DNA of 64,000 nucleotides from an uncultured Coriobacteriaceae bacterium (lineage in GTDB: Bacteria; Actinomycetota; Coriobacteriia; Coriobacteriales; Atopobiaceae). Of the stretch, positions 52,862-63,100 are shown piece after piece. The DNA lies in NCBI GenBank assembly GCA_902793195.1, contig CADBCS010000006.1, positions 21,190-85,189 on the forward strand. Direction: 5' to 3'. Within the stretch, counting starts at the first letter, position 1; each line of letters begins with the position of its first letter. The notes beneath the pieces were generated by a model that was given only the letters and a program-made list of their open reading frames with translations, searched no databases and had not been told where the DNA came from. A program made the position numbers and the translations under genes.

Positions 52862-55800
52862 CACCTCAACACCACGAAGCTTACGAGCGAGTAGTCGTCG
52901 AAGGCGAGCGTCGTGCCGGTACCGACCTCGCCCAGGCTGAAGAGCGATTCCATGCCCTTGTCGGCCTGCACGCCGGACACCTGGCTCACCGCCGCGTCGA
53001 GCAGCTCGGTGTACGCGCCCATGCTCGTGCCGTCGCGGGTCTGGCGGTTGAACTGCCGGCAGAGCTCCATCACGGGCACGCTCTGCCCAGCGCACGCCGC
53101 GCGCATGATGTCGAGCGCCGCCTTCGGGTTGGTGTGGGTTCCGCGTACCTCACCGAAATCGGTCACGTAGACCAGGTGGAACGGCCACGTCGGGTTGCCG
53201 TCCTTCGGGTTCGCGTCCTCGTCGTTGGCCTTCAGGCAGAAGACGACGCCCGGCTCCACGCTGTCCGCCAGCGTGTCAGGTATCTCGGCGACGGCGTGCA
53301 GACCGCACGGGCTGCCTTCGAGCAGTCCGGGGTGCGCCTTGGCGTAGCGTTCCAGCTCCACGCGGAAATCGTCGTACGCAAGGTCGGTGATGGAAATGCC
53401 GCCCGATATGTCCTCAAGGTCCATGACCTCGCGCTGCAGCTGCTCCAGCTGGCTGCGGCGGTACTTCAGGTCGTTCATCTCGTCGGCAGCCTTGCCCTCG
53501 AGCACGTTCTCCTCGCCGGTGGCCGACGTGTCGAGCAGCACCATGCGGCCCTTCACGCGCCCTTCGAGCTGGATGTACTCGTCGAGCTCGATGTCGGGCC
53601 AGAAGTTCACGAGCTGCACGCACGTGTTGTCGCTGCCGAGTCGGTCCACACGGCCGAAACGCTGGATGATGCGCACCGGGTTCCAGTGGATGTCGTAGTT
53701 CACCAGGCAGTCGCAGTCCTGAAGGTTCTGGCCCTCGGAGATGCAGTCGGTGGCGAACACGACGTCTATCTCGCCCTGCTTTCGCTCGCGCTCCGATATC
53801 TCCTTGCTCTTCGGCGAGAAGCGTCCCAGGACGGCGTCGAAGGTCGTGCGCTTGAGCCTCACGGTGGCGGCCGTCCCCTTCGCGCCGGTGACGAGTGCCG
53901 ACTCCATGCCGTACGTCTTCTTGAGGTACGGGCTCAGCTGCTCGTAGAGGTAGCGTGCCGTGTCGGCGAACGCGCTGAATATGAGCAGCTTGCGGTTGCC
54001 GGGGTTGTACGGGTGCGCCACCTTCTGGTCGATGAAGCGCCTAAGCTCGGCCAGCTTCTCGTCGCGCTCGGGCGTCACCTCGTTGGCGTAGTAGAGCAGC
54101 TCCTCAAGCGTCTTGGTGTCGTACTCAAGCTCCTGCCGCACACGGATCGCGTCCACGTCGCGCAGGTCCACGCGCACCTTGCCGCCCGCCTCGAACTCCT
54201 CGGCGTCGTCATCGTCGTCGAAGCCCTCGGCCAGCTCGTCGGCCTCGTAGGCGGCGTTCGTGCCCAGGTTGTCCAGCTGGTCGAGCAACGACCGTGCGCC
54301 GCCCAACACGCGCTCGAGCGTTATCCGGAAGCTGTTGATGGAGCTCTCCATGCGCTTGAGCAGGTTCACGCGCATCAGGTTCGCCACGGCGTGCGTGCGG
54401 TTCACCTGGCTCTCGAAGTCGTTGCCCCACGTGTCGGCGTAGCGGTCGGCGTACTTCTTCTGCCTGCCCGGCATCACGTAGGAGAGCAGCTGGTACTGCG
54501 CGAAGGAGAGCGAGGCGATCAGGTCGTTCATGTCGGCGATGCTCGGCAGCTCGTCCTGCGTGTCGAAGCGCGGGTGCAGTGATATCGGCTTGAGGCGCGT
54601 CGGGAAGGTGGCCGTCTCGTCGCGGTAGTACTTGGCTATGTGCTTGCGCGAGCGGGCGATGGTGAGGATGTCGAGCAGCTTGAAGTAGTCGGCGTTCACC
54701 GACGCGACGAACCTCTCGGTCGTGCGCAGCTCATCCGGTAGCTCGCTCCACTCGCCGAACCGCTGCTGGGCCAGTCGGCACACGGCCGTGATGGAGCCGA
54801 TGCCGTCGGTCTCGGCCAGGTAGGCGTCGTCGCCCTCGGTGATTATCTCGATCTGGTTGCGCAGGTCGAGGAGCTTGTTGTTCACGGGCGTCGCCGAGAG
54901 CATCAGCACCTTGGTGCGCACGCCCGCGCGGATGATGTCCTGCATGAGGCGGTCGTAGCGGCTGTGCTGCGTGCGGTCGGTCGGCTTGTTGCGGAAGTTG
55001 TGCGACTCGTCGATGACGATGAGGTCGTAGTTGCCCCAGCGGAGCGTCTCCAGGTTGATGTCGCCCGAGAAGCCCGTGTAGCGGGAGAGGTCCGTGTGGT
55101 TGAGCACGTCGAAGTTGAGCCGGTCGTCCACGAGCGGGTTGCGCTCGTCGTTTCCCGTGTACAGCGTCCAGTTCTCGCGGAGGCGCTTCGGGCACAGCAC
55201 CAGCACGCGGTCGTTGCGCTCCTGGTAGTACTTGATGACGGCCAGCGCCTCGAAGGTCTTGCCCAGGCCGACCGAGTCAGCGATGATGCAGCCCTTGTAC
55301 TTCTCCAGCTTGCGGATAGCGCCCACGACGGCATCGCGCTGGAAGTCGTAGAGCTTGTTCCACACAGCTGAGTCGGTGAAAGAAAGCCCCGGCTTGATGG
55401 GGTCGGTCTCCTCCATGTCCGCCATGAAGTCGCGGAACACGTGGAAGAGCGTCAGGAAGTACACGAATTCGGGCGCGTTCTCGCGGTAGAGCGTGCCGAT
55501 CTGCTCGGCGACCTGCTCGGTCACGTCGGCCACCATGGAAGGGTTGTCCCAGATGCCGTCGAACATCGCTTTCAGACCCTGCGCCTCGGCAGCGCCCGAA
55601 TACGAGCCGTAGCCGCCTACGACGCCCGCCTTGCGCTCGTAGCCGAGCCCTTCGAGCGTGAAGGGAAGGTTGAAGCCTTGGAAGCCATCTGCGGTACCAT
55701 CAGCATGCGAAAGGTGGTACACGGAGCCCGACTGCACCATACCGCGCGAGCGTGCGGAGCGGAAGGACGCCTTGCTGCGGACCCACTCGGCGCACTCGTG

Positions 55801-56109
55801 CGCAAGCGCCCGTTGGTTCAGGTTGTTGCGAAGCGTCAGCTCAAGGCCCGTGCCGCCGATTCCGCGCTCGCGTCCGCGCTTCGAGAGCACGAACTCCTTC
55901 GGCTCCTTCAGCTCGGCCATCTGCTCCACGAAGGTCGGCTCGTCGAAGAGAAAGCGCAGCTCGTCAACTTGAAGAAGCTCGTCCTTCAGCTCGCCGAAAG
56001 CGAACACGGTGAAATACGAGCTGATGATGGAAAGCCTGTCACCTGTGGAAATCGCCGAACGAAGCTTATCGCCCAACGCGTTTATGCCCTCGTTGCTGAG
56101 AAATTCCAT
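52861..56109 (-). CDS. SNF2-type helicase with N-terminal phospholipase-D-like domain
   Basis: 1082 residues. The first 200 residues (STGDRLSIISSYFTVFAFGELKDEL) resemble the PLD-like start of helicase-related island proteins. The SNF2 motor has motif I DSVGLGKTFEALAVI, motif II LIVIDESHNFRN, III LMLSATPVNN, and V/VI CISEGQNLQDCDCLVNYDIHWNP and RIIQRFGRVDRLG. The C-terminus of about 200 residues is unassigned. ATPase remodelling or unwinding of DNA is expected, and a partner nuclease may be the PLD part or DUF1016. The start immediately follows the HARE-type gene stop (56110). Confidence 0.9.
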   Translation of the reverse strand: MEFLSNEGINALGDKLRSAISTGDRLSIISSYFTVFAFGELKDELLQVDELRFLFDEPTFVEQMAELKEPKEFVLSKRGRERGIGGTGLELTLRNNLNQRALAHECAEWVRSKASFRSARSRGMVQSGSVYHLSHADGTADGFQGFNLPFTLEGLGYERKAGVVGGYGSYSGAAEAQGLKAMFDGIWDNPSMVADVTEQVAEQIGTLYRENAPEFVYFLTLFHVFRDFMADMEETDPIKPGLSFTDSAVWNKLYDFQRDAVVGAIRKLEKYKGCIIADSVGLGKTFEALAVIKYYQERNDRVLVLCPKRLRENWTLYTGNDERNPLVDDRLNFDVLNHTDLSRYTGFSGDINLETLRWGNYDLIVIDESHNFRNKPTDRTQHSRYDRLMQDIIRAGVRTKVLMLSATPVNNKLLDLRNQIEIITEGDDAYLAETDGIGSITAVCRLAQQRFGEWSELPDELRTTERFVASVNADYFKLLDILTIARSRKHIAKYYRDETATFPTRLKPISLHPRFDTQDELPSIADMNDLIASLSFAQYQLLSYVMPGRQKKYADRYADTWGNDFESQVNRTHAVANLMRVNLLKRMESSINSFRITLERVLGGARSLLDQLDNLGTNAAYEADELAEGFDDDDDAEEFEAGGKVRVDLRDVDAIRVRQELEYDTKTLEELLYYANEVTPERDEKLAELRRFIDQKVAHPYNPGNRKLLIFSAFADTARYLYEQLSPYLKKTYGMESALVTGAKGTAATVRLKRTTFDAVLGRFSPKSKEISERERKQGEIDVVFATDCISEGQNLQDCDCLVNYDIHWNPVRIIQRFGRVDRLGSDNTCVQLVNFWPDIELDEYIQLEGRVKGRMVLLDTSATGEENVLEGKAADEMNDLKYRRSQLEQLQREVMDLEDISGGISITDLAYDDFRVELERYAKAHPGLLEGSPCGLHAVAEIPDTLADSVEPGVVFCLKANDEDANPKDGNPTWPFHLVYVTDFGEVRGTHTNPKAALDIMRAACAGQSVPVMELCRQFNRQTRDGTSMGAYTELLDAAVSQVSGVQADKGMESLFSLGEVGTGTTLAFDDYSLVSFVVLR

Positions 56110-57084
56110 CTACAACGCCATCCCATGCTTCTTCAGGTAGGCGTCGTATGCGTCGCCTTCGAGTATCTTGTCGTAGCTGCCGCTCACCGTATGGATCTTG
56201 GCGGTGTTGCTTATTCCCGTGAGGAAGTCCCTGAAATCAGGATTTATGCTCGAAAGCCTGTCCACCGTCGACCAGTCGAGCGCATCGTGCGTCTGCGCCT
56301 GGAAGAGGATCTCGCTCTGCTCGGCATGCTCGATATCGAGCCGTATGACGCCGATACCGAAGGCGTTGGAAAGACGCTGTAGGTCATCGAGAAAGTCCGA
56401 GTCGCTCGATATCGACGGAGCCACGAGGTATCCCTCATTTGCCCAGCTTGAATTCGAGACAGCCTGGAAGAAGTATTCGCGAAGGTGGCTGGTGGTCAGG
56501 CTCTTCTTCAGCTCAAAGGAGAAGATGCGGTACGGGTTTACGCGGAGAGTGTCCTGTAGCTGTATGGTGCTCGCCTCGAAATCTTTGAACGGGAAGTAGA
56601 CGCCTACCATGTCCGGATGCGTCCACATATCGGCGTTCTTCGACTTTTTCGACGACTTCTCCTGATAGATGGTCTTGGCGTAGCAGCGGAAATGCGGGTC
56701 ACTGCGCACGTAGGTCGCCAGAAGCGGGTGAAGGTCGCGCTCTCCCCATTGCGCCTTGGGTACTTTCGTTGTGGTCGCCGGCTTGTCGTCACCGTCGCTC
56801 ACGTCGTCGCTCGCCATCTCCAGCTGAACGTCGCCGTAGCTCAACGATTTGAGCCCGAAGAGAACAGGATGCTTGCTGAGCTGAACGAATACAGAGTCGG
56901 CACCATCCTTTATGTCCGTGTAGAGCTGTGCTTGTATAGAGCGCCAGGGAGTCTTTCCCTTCGAGCCGACCTTCGCTGCGATGTTGAGAGCATTGGCCTC
57001 ATCCCATATCTGTTCTGCGCTCATCGGCCTCTCAGTTGATTGCAGGACGTCTCGGGCTAAATCGCGGAAGCTGTATCCGATCAT
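56110..57084 (-). CDS. HARE-HTH / HrgA-like restriction-associated protein
   Basis: 324 residues from ATG 57084 (AGGGAGCG before it). The N-terminal 75 residues form a HARE-HTH domain (SFRDLARDVLQSTERPMSAEQIWDEANAL, WRSIQAQLYTDIKDGADSVFVQL). The C-terminal domain, about residues 115-324, matches the HrgA/COG2958 type (HPLLATYVRSDPHFRCYAKTI, SFELKKSLTTSHLREYFFQAV), with E-x-K in FELKKS that may be a nuclease active site. HrgA genes are linked to restriction systems in Helicobacter. It overlaps the upstream RHH gene by 4 bp. Confidence 0.82.
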   Translation of the reverse strand: MIGYSFRDLARDVLQSTERPMSAEQIWDEANALNIAAKVGSKGKTPWRSIQAQLYTDIKDGADSVFVQLSKHPVLFGLKSLSYGDVQLEMASDDVSDGDDKPATTTKVPKAQWGERDLHPLLATYVRSDPHFRCYAKTIYQEKSSKKSKNADMWTHPDMVGVYFPFKDFEASTIQLQDTLRVNPYRIFSFELKKSLTTSHLREYFFQAVSNSSWANEGYLVAPSISSDSDFLDDLQRLSNAFGIGVIRLDIEHAEQSEILFQAQTHDALDWSTVDRLSSINPDFRDFLTGISNTAKIHTVSGSYDKILEGDAYDAYLKKHGMAL

Positions 57085-57293
57085 CGTGCGCTCCCTTCGC
57101 TGGAAAGCTTGTCCATGAGGCACATGCGCAAGTATGCGGAGAAGCTCATGCCAGACAGCTTCGCCTCCTCGGCAGCTGCGTCGCGCAGGTTGTCGGGAAT
57201 CCGGATGGTGGTCGAATGCATGTCACCGCCCGAAAGAAATGTCTGGATTTCGGTTCGGTCAGCGCCACGGTCGACAAGCTCGCGATACGTCAA
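57081..57293 (-). CDS. Ribbon-helix-helix DNA-binding protein
   Basis: 70 residues if started at TTG 57293 (GGGGG before it); ATG 57221 would give 46. The RHH domain is HSTTIRIPDNLRDAAAEEAKLSGMSFSAYLRMCLMDKL. It is the first gene of the nine-gene minus-strand operon and overlaps the next by 4 bp. Such a small repressor at the head of a defence operon is a likely autoregulator. No toxin partner is adjacent. The choice of start is uncertain. Confidence 0.7.
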   Translation of the reverse strand: MTYRELVDRGADRTEIQTFLSGGDMHSTTIRIPDNLRDAAAEEAKLSGMSFSAYLRMCLMDKLSSEGSAR

Positions 57294-57849
57294 GGGAACC
57301 CCCTTAAGGACATGTGCGTTACAAATGAATACATTCTATCACCAACAGGGGTAGCCACTATTCCAACCCCGCAACGCCTCTGTGAGTCGTTCGCTTAGGT
57401 CGATAGCTGTGCTTAGTTCACGCACAACGCTTCTGTGCTTGTGACTCTTCAGATTTATTTGCCGCCATCCCTGGCTGCTGGCCTGGCCGTGCGCTACCAA
57501 CCTCGGGTTGTCCGCAGCCCGGCCGCCCGCGCTCCAGGTGTGCGCTCGGGCCGTTCGTGCCACACGCCGTCCATGGCGCAGGAAGTCAACCGTTACGGCC
57601 GCGCAGGGCAAGGGCGCGCGTCTTCACCACGGCTGCGCCAGTCCGCTTCGCGGTCTGGCTCCGCATGGTCGGGTTCAGCCACGCGCCCTTGCCCTGCGCG
57701 GCCTACTGCGAGTCGGTACACGCCATGGCCGCCGTGCGTCACGCCCGGCCAGCGGCGCACACCCTACGCGTGCTCGTCCGGTCTGCTGCGTTATCCGGGC
57801 TGTCCGCGTACGTCCAGTCCATCAGCCAGCGCGGGCGGCAAAGGTGCCG
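57294..57849. other. Non-coding gap upstream of the defence operon
   Basis: No convincing gene on either strand. A 22-bp perfect inverted repeat at 57597-57703 is described separately. The frames spanning this gap are rich in Arg, Pro and Ala, with no motif, as expected from GC-rich non-coding DNA. The promoter of the operon should lie at 57294-57400, where the sequence becomes more AT-rich. Confidence 0.55.
57597..57703. repeat. 107-bp structure with perfect 22-bp inverted ends
   Basis: Bases 57597-57618 pair exactly with 57682-57703. Inside, the sequence near 57640-57660 (ccagtccgcttcgcggtctgg) can form a second stem, and shares cgcttcgcg with the repeats after groEL. Confidence 0.75.
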
Positions 57850-58119
57850 TCAGTCAACGGGAGCGGGTTTTTCTCCGACCTCCGCAGCGCGGGTGCGGGC
57901 AGTCGGCTCGTCCTCCCCGTACCAGCGCATGCGGTATTCCCAGGCAGACATCGTGACTCCCACCTCGCGCATGTCCTGCTCGCGGTCGAGGGCATCCGAC
58001 AAGAACACCCCTATCTTCGAGAGGCTGATCTCGTTGATAAGAGCGTCGAAGGTGAGGTCCACCTCCTGGACTGCGTCGACAGCGTCCGCGAAATAGGCAT
58101 GGTGAAGTTTCCACTCATG
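57850..58119 (-). pseudogene. Possible gene remnant without a good start
   Basis: An open frame of 90 codons reads KLHHAYFADAVDAVQEVDLT, then FDALINEISLSKIGVFLSDA and EVGVTMSAWEYRMRWYGEDE. Composition and amphipathic pattern look coding. No ATG/TTG with a ribosome site begins it; GTG 58062 lies inside an AGGAGG. It may be the tail of a lost gene. No family recognised. Confidence 0.4.
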
Positions 58120-58222
58120 TCACAACGTGTCTTGTACCATAAAATGTGAGGAAACAACCCACGCAAGCAGCGCGAAGCCAAGCGCTTCGCGGCGCATTTG
58201 CCTTTGAAGGCAGGACCAAACG

Positions 58223-59023
58223 ATGAAGCTCACGATGCTCGGAACCGGAAACGCGCTCGTCACCGAGTGCTACAACACCTGCTTCGTACTGGACGACGAC
58301 GGGCAATGCCTCATGGTGGACGGCGGGGGCGGAAGTGCCATCCTCGCGCAGCTCAAGCATGCGGGCTACGACTGGATGGACATGCGCCATATCTTTGTAA
58401 CCCACAAGCACGTGGACCACCTGCTCGGCATCGTCTGGATGGTGCGCATGATCTGCCAGTTCATGGAGCACGGCAAATACCAGGGCGAGGCGTGGATCTA
58501 CTCACATGCTGAGGTGCTGGGACTCCTTCGCGACTTGGCGGGCAAGCTCCTGCGGGCCCAAGAGGTGCGGCACATTGACGAGCGACTGCACTTTGTAGAG
58601 CTGTCCGACGGGCACAAGCTGGACCTCATCGGACATGCGACCACGTTCTTCGACATCGGTTCGACCAAGGCGAGGCAGTTCGGCTTCTCGATGGAGCTGG
58701 ACGGTGGCCGCAGGCTCGTCTGCTGCGGCGACGAGCCGCTCTCTAACGCCGGCCGCCCGTACGCGCAAGGCGCCGAGTGGATGCTCCATGAGGCTTTCTG
58801 CCTCTTCTCCCAGGCAGACGTGTTCGACCCCTACGAGAAGCACCACTCCACGGTCAAGGACGCCTGCGAGCTTGCCGAAGATCTCGGCGTGAGGAACCTG
58901 CTGCTCTACCACACCGAGGACCGCAACATCGCGCGGCGCAGAGAGCTCTACGCCGCCGAGGGCCAGCCGTGCTTCTCGGGGAGGCTGTGGATTCCCGACG
59001 ACCTGGAGTCCATCGAGCTGTAG
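58223..59023 (+). CDS. Metallo-beta-lactamase-fold hydrolase (RNase Z-like)
   Basis: 266 residues. Begins MKLTMLGTGNALVTECYNTCF, the start used by RNase Z-like proteins. The zinc motif is FVTHKHVDHLLGI (H-x-H-x-D-H), followed by Asp in VCCGDEPL and His in YHTEDR. MLHEAFC and KHHSTVKDACELAEDLGVRNLLLYH are typical. It has not the full RNase Z exosite arm, so a general phosphodiesterase or lactonase activity is possible. It is monocistronic. Confidence 0.88.
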   Translation: MKLTMLGTGNALVTECYNTCFVLDDDGQCLMVDGGGGSAILAQLKHAGYDWMDMRHIFVTHKHVDHLLGIVWMVRMICQFMEHGKYQGEAWIYSHAEVLGLLRDLAGKLLRAQEVRHIDERLHFVELSDGHKLDLIGHATTFFDIGSTKARQFGFSMELDGGRRLVCCGDEPLSNAGRPYAQGAEWMLHEAFCLFSQADVFDPYEKHHSTVKDACELAEDLGVRNLLLYHTEDRNIARRRELYAAEGQPCFSGRLWIPDDLESIEL

Positions 59024-59029
59024 CGTGGG

Positions 59030-59149
59030 TCAGGCGCCGATAAGGGCGAGAAGAGCCAACGTCACCAAGGCGCACACCAGCAGCCGCTTGAGCTCGAAAA
59101 TGGCGAGAAGGGCGCAGATGCCAACGGCACTCAGCTCCCAGATCTCCAT
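59030..59149 (-). CDS. Candidate 39-residue hydrophobic peptide
   Basis: ATG 59149 to TGA at 59030. It reads MEIWELSAVGICALLAIFEL, then a Lys-Arg, then a second hydrophobic stretch ending ALLALIGA. It has the shape of a small single- or double-span membrane peptide. Ribosome site is weak (no clear GGAGG), and no family was recognised. It could also be chance. Confidence 0.35.
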   Translation of the reverse strand: MEIWELSAVGICALLAIFELKRLLVCALVTLALLALIGA

Positions 59150-59257
59150 ATCGGGATTCGTGGCAGAGATGTCTCGTTAGCCAGCGCCCAGATGGTATTC
59201 CTATATGTGCGACAAGGGGTTGGATGGACTTCCAGGTCCGTAGTTTTGAGCAAAGCA

Positions 59258-59266
59258 TGTTATAAT
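59258..59266 (+). promoter_or_regulatory. Extended -10 promoter of the Phd/RelE-type pair
   Basis: TG-t-TATAAT with no good -35, 30 bp before the antitoxin ATG. A strong extended -10 in an AT-rich block. Confidence 0.7.
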
Positions 59267-59296
59267 TTAGATAAAATTTGCCATAAGGAGGTCACG

Positions 59297-59563
59297 ATGC
59301 AGATTATGCCGGTGTCGGAGCTGCGCAACCACTACTCCGCGGTGGAGGAGGCGGTGGCCACGGGCGGCCCGGTCTTTCTCACCAAGAACGGGTACGGCTC
59401 CATGGTCGTCATGAGTATGGCGCAGTACGAGAGCCTCACGGGTGATATCGAGGCGATGCTGGATGCGGCAGACCGCCAGGCGGCGTCCACCGCAATGCGT
59501 TTCTCCCATGACGAGGTATTCGCCGGGTTGAGAGAGGAGCTGCATCGTGCCGAAGCAGTATAG
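59297..59563 (+). CDS. Phd/YefM-type antitoxin
   Basis: 88 residues from ATG 59297 (AAGGAGGT before it). It has MPVSELRNHYSAVEEAVATG and PVFLTKNGYGSMVVMSMAQYESL, the complete Phd/YefM fold that binds the operator. C-terminal about 30 residues neutralise the toxin. The toxin start overlaps its end by 17 bp. Confidence 0.93.
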   Translation: MQIMPVSELRNHYSAVEEAVATGGPVFLTKNGYGSMVVMSMAQYESLTGDIEAMLDAADRQAASTAMRFSHDEVFAGLREELHRAEAV

Positions 59564-59861
59564 GCTGCAGTACCTGCCACTCTTTTGGGACGATCTTGAG
59601 CAGGCGGTTTTCTACGTTCGCGACGTGCTCAAGAACCCCACCGCTGCGGAGCGCCTGCTCAATCGCACCGAGGAGGCCATCCTCGAGCACGCAGAGGCGC
59701 CCACCATGGCGCAGGTTTACAAGACCACACGCTCGCGCCCCCAGCCGTACTACTGGTTCGCGGTGGGCAATTACATGGTCTTCTACGTGGTTGTTGGCGA
59801 TGTCATGGAGGTCCGGCGCTTTATATATGGTGCCCGGGACCTCACCAAGATGCTGCCCTAA
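59547..59861 (+). CDS. RelE/ParE-superfamily toxin
   Basis: 104 residues from GTG 59547. It has YRLQYLPLFWDDLEQAVFYV, PTAAERLLNRTEEAILEHAE and NYMVFYVVVGDVMEVRRFIYGARDL, the ParE/RelE pattern with the terminal R-R-x-x-Y-G-x-R-D. Either mRNA cleavage or gyrase poisoning is possible; sequence alone favours the YafQ/RelE-like side weakly. Overlaps the antitoxin. Confidence 0.92.
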   Translation: MPKQYRLQYLPLFWDDLEQAVFYVRDVLKNPTAAERLLNRTEEAILEHAEAPTMAQVYKTTRSRPQPYYWFAVGNYMVFYVVVGDVMEVRRFIYGARDLTKMLP

Positions 59862-60197
59862 CGCCGCAGCATAGCCCCCGGTACTGCCGCTGCCGATGTA
59901 GAAGACGTCAGGGAATCTCTTGGTATCCGGCATGTCGCCATCCTCTCTCTTCTGTTGCGGTGAACAGGCGGCTCCTCAGCCCACCACAAGGAAAAAAGCG
60001 TTCCCTTGTCTTGGTTGCGCGGGTATTCAAATATCGAATTGTTACATCCCCGGCGTCCGTGTGGCTACGTAGGAATTGGGTGCCATGTAGGTGTTGTTAT
60101 CACTTATAAGCCGTCTACCAAATGATTCACATAGAGCTACCTATCCTTCGATATTATGGGTGGCATAGAGCTCATCGAGCACCTGCCGGAGGAACGG
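59862..60197. other. Gap between toxin and c-di-GMP protein
   Basis: No supported gene. On minus, a short open stretch beginning MPDTKRFPDVFYIGSGSTGG with an AGAGAGAGG upstream runs into the toxin gene and may be the start of a displaced gene. An AT-rich block at 60020-60150 (ttatcacttataag) may hold the promoter of the following gene. Confidence 0.45.
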
Positions 60198-63100
60198 ATG
60201 GAAAACAGCTCTTCTGATGTCGTTGTTGGGCGCTACTCGCTCAATCTTGAGATGGCTCCCGGTGGAGCCATGCTGTTCTATGCTGATGGCGAGATGGAGA
60301 TCGTCTACATGAATCGTCATGCTGCCGCGTTGCTGGAGTGCGACTCGGTCCAGGAGGCCATGGAGTGCTACGCGGGCGGCTTTCGTGCGATCGTCTACGA
60401 AGAAGACCTGACCATAGTCGAGGAGTTCATGCACCAGCTTTCGCGCATTCCCGATGAGGCGTCTTACGCCTACCTGCGCGTACGCACTGCACATGGGCGC
60501 ATTGCCAACGTAGCCGTGCACGGCAAGCACGTGTCGCAGGAAGGCGGCCGTGCCATCTGCAACGCGTTTATCGTGGAGCTCATGCGCAACAGGACCGTCG
60601 ATTGGCTTACCGGTCTTCCCACCATGGATCACTTCTATCAACTTGCGGAAGCGCAGTCCCACGCCTACGCGCAACAGGGCATGCGACCCGTGGCCGTGGC
60701 CTTCAACCTTACTGGTTTTAAAAACTACAACGACCGCTATGGTCGGCTTAAGGGTGATGAGCTATTGCGCCTGTTTGCGCAGCTTTTGAGAGATGCCTTT
60801 GGCAGGAATGCGTGCGCACATTTTGACGGGGACCACTTCTATGCCATTGGCGAGGCAGAGACAGTGGAGGATGTGGTGTTGGGCCTGCTTGCGAACTACG
60901 AGCGTGAGAGCTTGGATGCGAAGCCGCCCGTTCGCGTTGGCCTGTATGCGTGCGAGTCCGATGAAGACATTTCCGCCGTGGGCTTCGACAGGGCAAAGAC
61001 TGCCTGCGACAGAGAACGTGGAGTCTGGAGGACGCACGTCGCTTGGTATACCAACGAGATGAGCCAAGGGGAGCGAATTCGCATCCATGTTTTGGAAAGC
61101 CTTGACACGGCAATAGCCAAAGGTTGGATTCGGCCATATTACCAGGCCATAGCGCGAACGGCTACCAACGACATCTGTGGCGAGGAGGCGTTGGCGCGTT
61201 GGATAGACCCCCAGTACGGGTTCCTCTCTCCTGCGGAGTTCATACCCGTTCTTGAGAAGGCGGACATCTCGTATAAGCTCGACCTGCACATGGTCGACTG
61301 TGTCCTCGATGACCTGTGCACCAAACAGGATAGGGGCATACCGGTTGTGCCCGTGTCCGTTAACTTCTCGGTAAGCGACCTCGTTCGGATTGACATGGCT
61401 GCCGAGATATCGCGACGGGCAGACGAACGGGGTATCGACCACAAGCTGTTGGTCGTGGAGCTAACCGAGTCGGCTGCGTCCTCCAGCCCCGAGCTCTTTA
61501 AGGAGCAGGTGCGCTCTTTGCACAAAGCTGGCTTTAATGTATGGATGGACGACTTTGGCAGCGGCTACTCTTCCCTCAACACGTTGCAAGAATTCGACTT
61601 CGATCTTGTAAAGCTCGACATGGAGTTCGTGCACGGTCTTGAGGGGGAGTATGGCCAGCGCGCACAGGCCGTCGTGTCCAGCGTCTTGCAGGGAATGAGC
61701 AAGATGGGTCTTGACACTCTGGCCGAAGGGGTGGAGACCAACGGACAGGCGCAATTCTTGCGGGGCGCAGGCTGCAACATGCTTCAGGGCTATCTGCTCT
61801 GCCGTCCAAGTTCCCTTGAAGACATCCTCAAGACAACGGCCGAAACTCCGCGTGAGCGCTACGAGGAATCCGCGTACTGGGATTCCGTTGGTCGCGCCAA
61901 CCTCGTTGACCTCTGCGAGGTGACAATCAGCGGAATAGTTGACACCACGTCTTTGGCGGAGCGTCCCATGGGTGTGGTGGAACTACGGGAAAACGAATGG
62001 CGCGTGCTTCGTGCCAACGATGCCTATCGTGTCTTTTTGCACGGGAAGGGCATTGTGTTCGATGACGGAAAACGCATGCTGGCCACCGCGATCAACGAAG
62101 ACCAGCTTGATCCCGAGTTTCCAGAGGCGGCCATGCGCTCCATCGACAGCGGGGCGTGGGAGCGGATTGCGGGAAGCTTGGAGAGGGGAACGGGGTACCA
62201 GTTCTACGTACGGCACATTGCTTCCTCCACGTACGCCGAAGCCTTTGCGGTCTCGTCCGTGCCCACGTTGCTCGGGAATGCCTTGGGTGGGTTTGGCGAC
62301 GTGCCCGTGGCGTACTCCGTGTGCCGTGCGGTGTTTGACGATGCTCGCGAGCGGGTTGTTGACGTGGTGTATGCCTACGCCAACCAAATGTATCTCGATT
62401 TGGTTGGTGCCAAGGAAAGGGATCTGGTGGGGAACTCCTTCCTCGATCGCGTTGAGAATGGCGAGAAGGCCAGAGAGCGGTGGCTCCCTTACTGTTATCG
62501 GGCCATTATGTCGGGCGAGACCGTTCACGACGTCGTGTACAGTCCCGAAATCGACCACTGGTTGAGTCTTAGCATCGCTCCGTGCTCCATTGAGGACTAC
62601 TACGTGTTCGCGTTCACCATGGCCGACACCGAGCAGAGCGAACGCGAGAAGCTAACCGTCAGTCTCGACACAGCCGACCTCATCATAGACATCGCTGACA
62701 CATTTAGCGGAGAGGCAAGTTATGATGTTGCCATGAGCCGGTTGCTTGCGGCGCTGAGTCGCATTGCCCATGCCCAGCGGGTGTCTCTTATCGAGAGGGG
62801 GGCGAATGCCCTGGGCGTGGCCTTCGAGTGGTGCGACGAGAGTGTTGAGCCGCTCATAGACGTTATGCAGGGAATGGGCCCCCTCATCGTGCCCGACGTC
62901 TATAATTCGGAAGGCATCGACAAGGGTGTGCTCGACCAGCTTGCGGCGCGTGGCATTACGCGCATGATGGTGGTGCCGGTAAAGAGCGATGGCGTATCAT
63001 TGGGCTACCTTGTGGTTGACAACTACGAGCTCGACGACGATTTGGATGTGGTCCGGCTTATGGGGTCGGTTGCATCGTTTGTGGCTGCTCGCATGGTCAA

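Noticed and set aside
57435..58149. Overlapping plus-strand frames of 170-213 codons
   Set aside because: Arg/Pro/Ala-rich in all frames, crossing a large palindrome; no supported start.
59436..59933. Minus-strand frame of 165 codons opposite the toxin-antitoxin pair
   Set aside because: Only the first 25 residues look coding; the rest mirrors the toxin and antitoxin genes.
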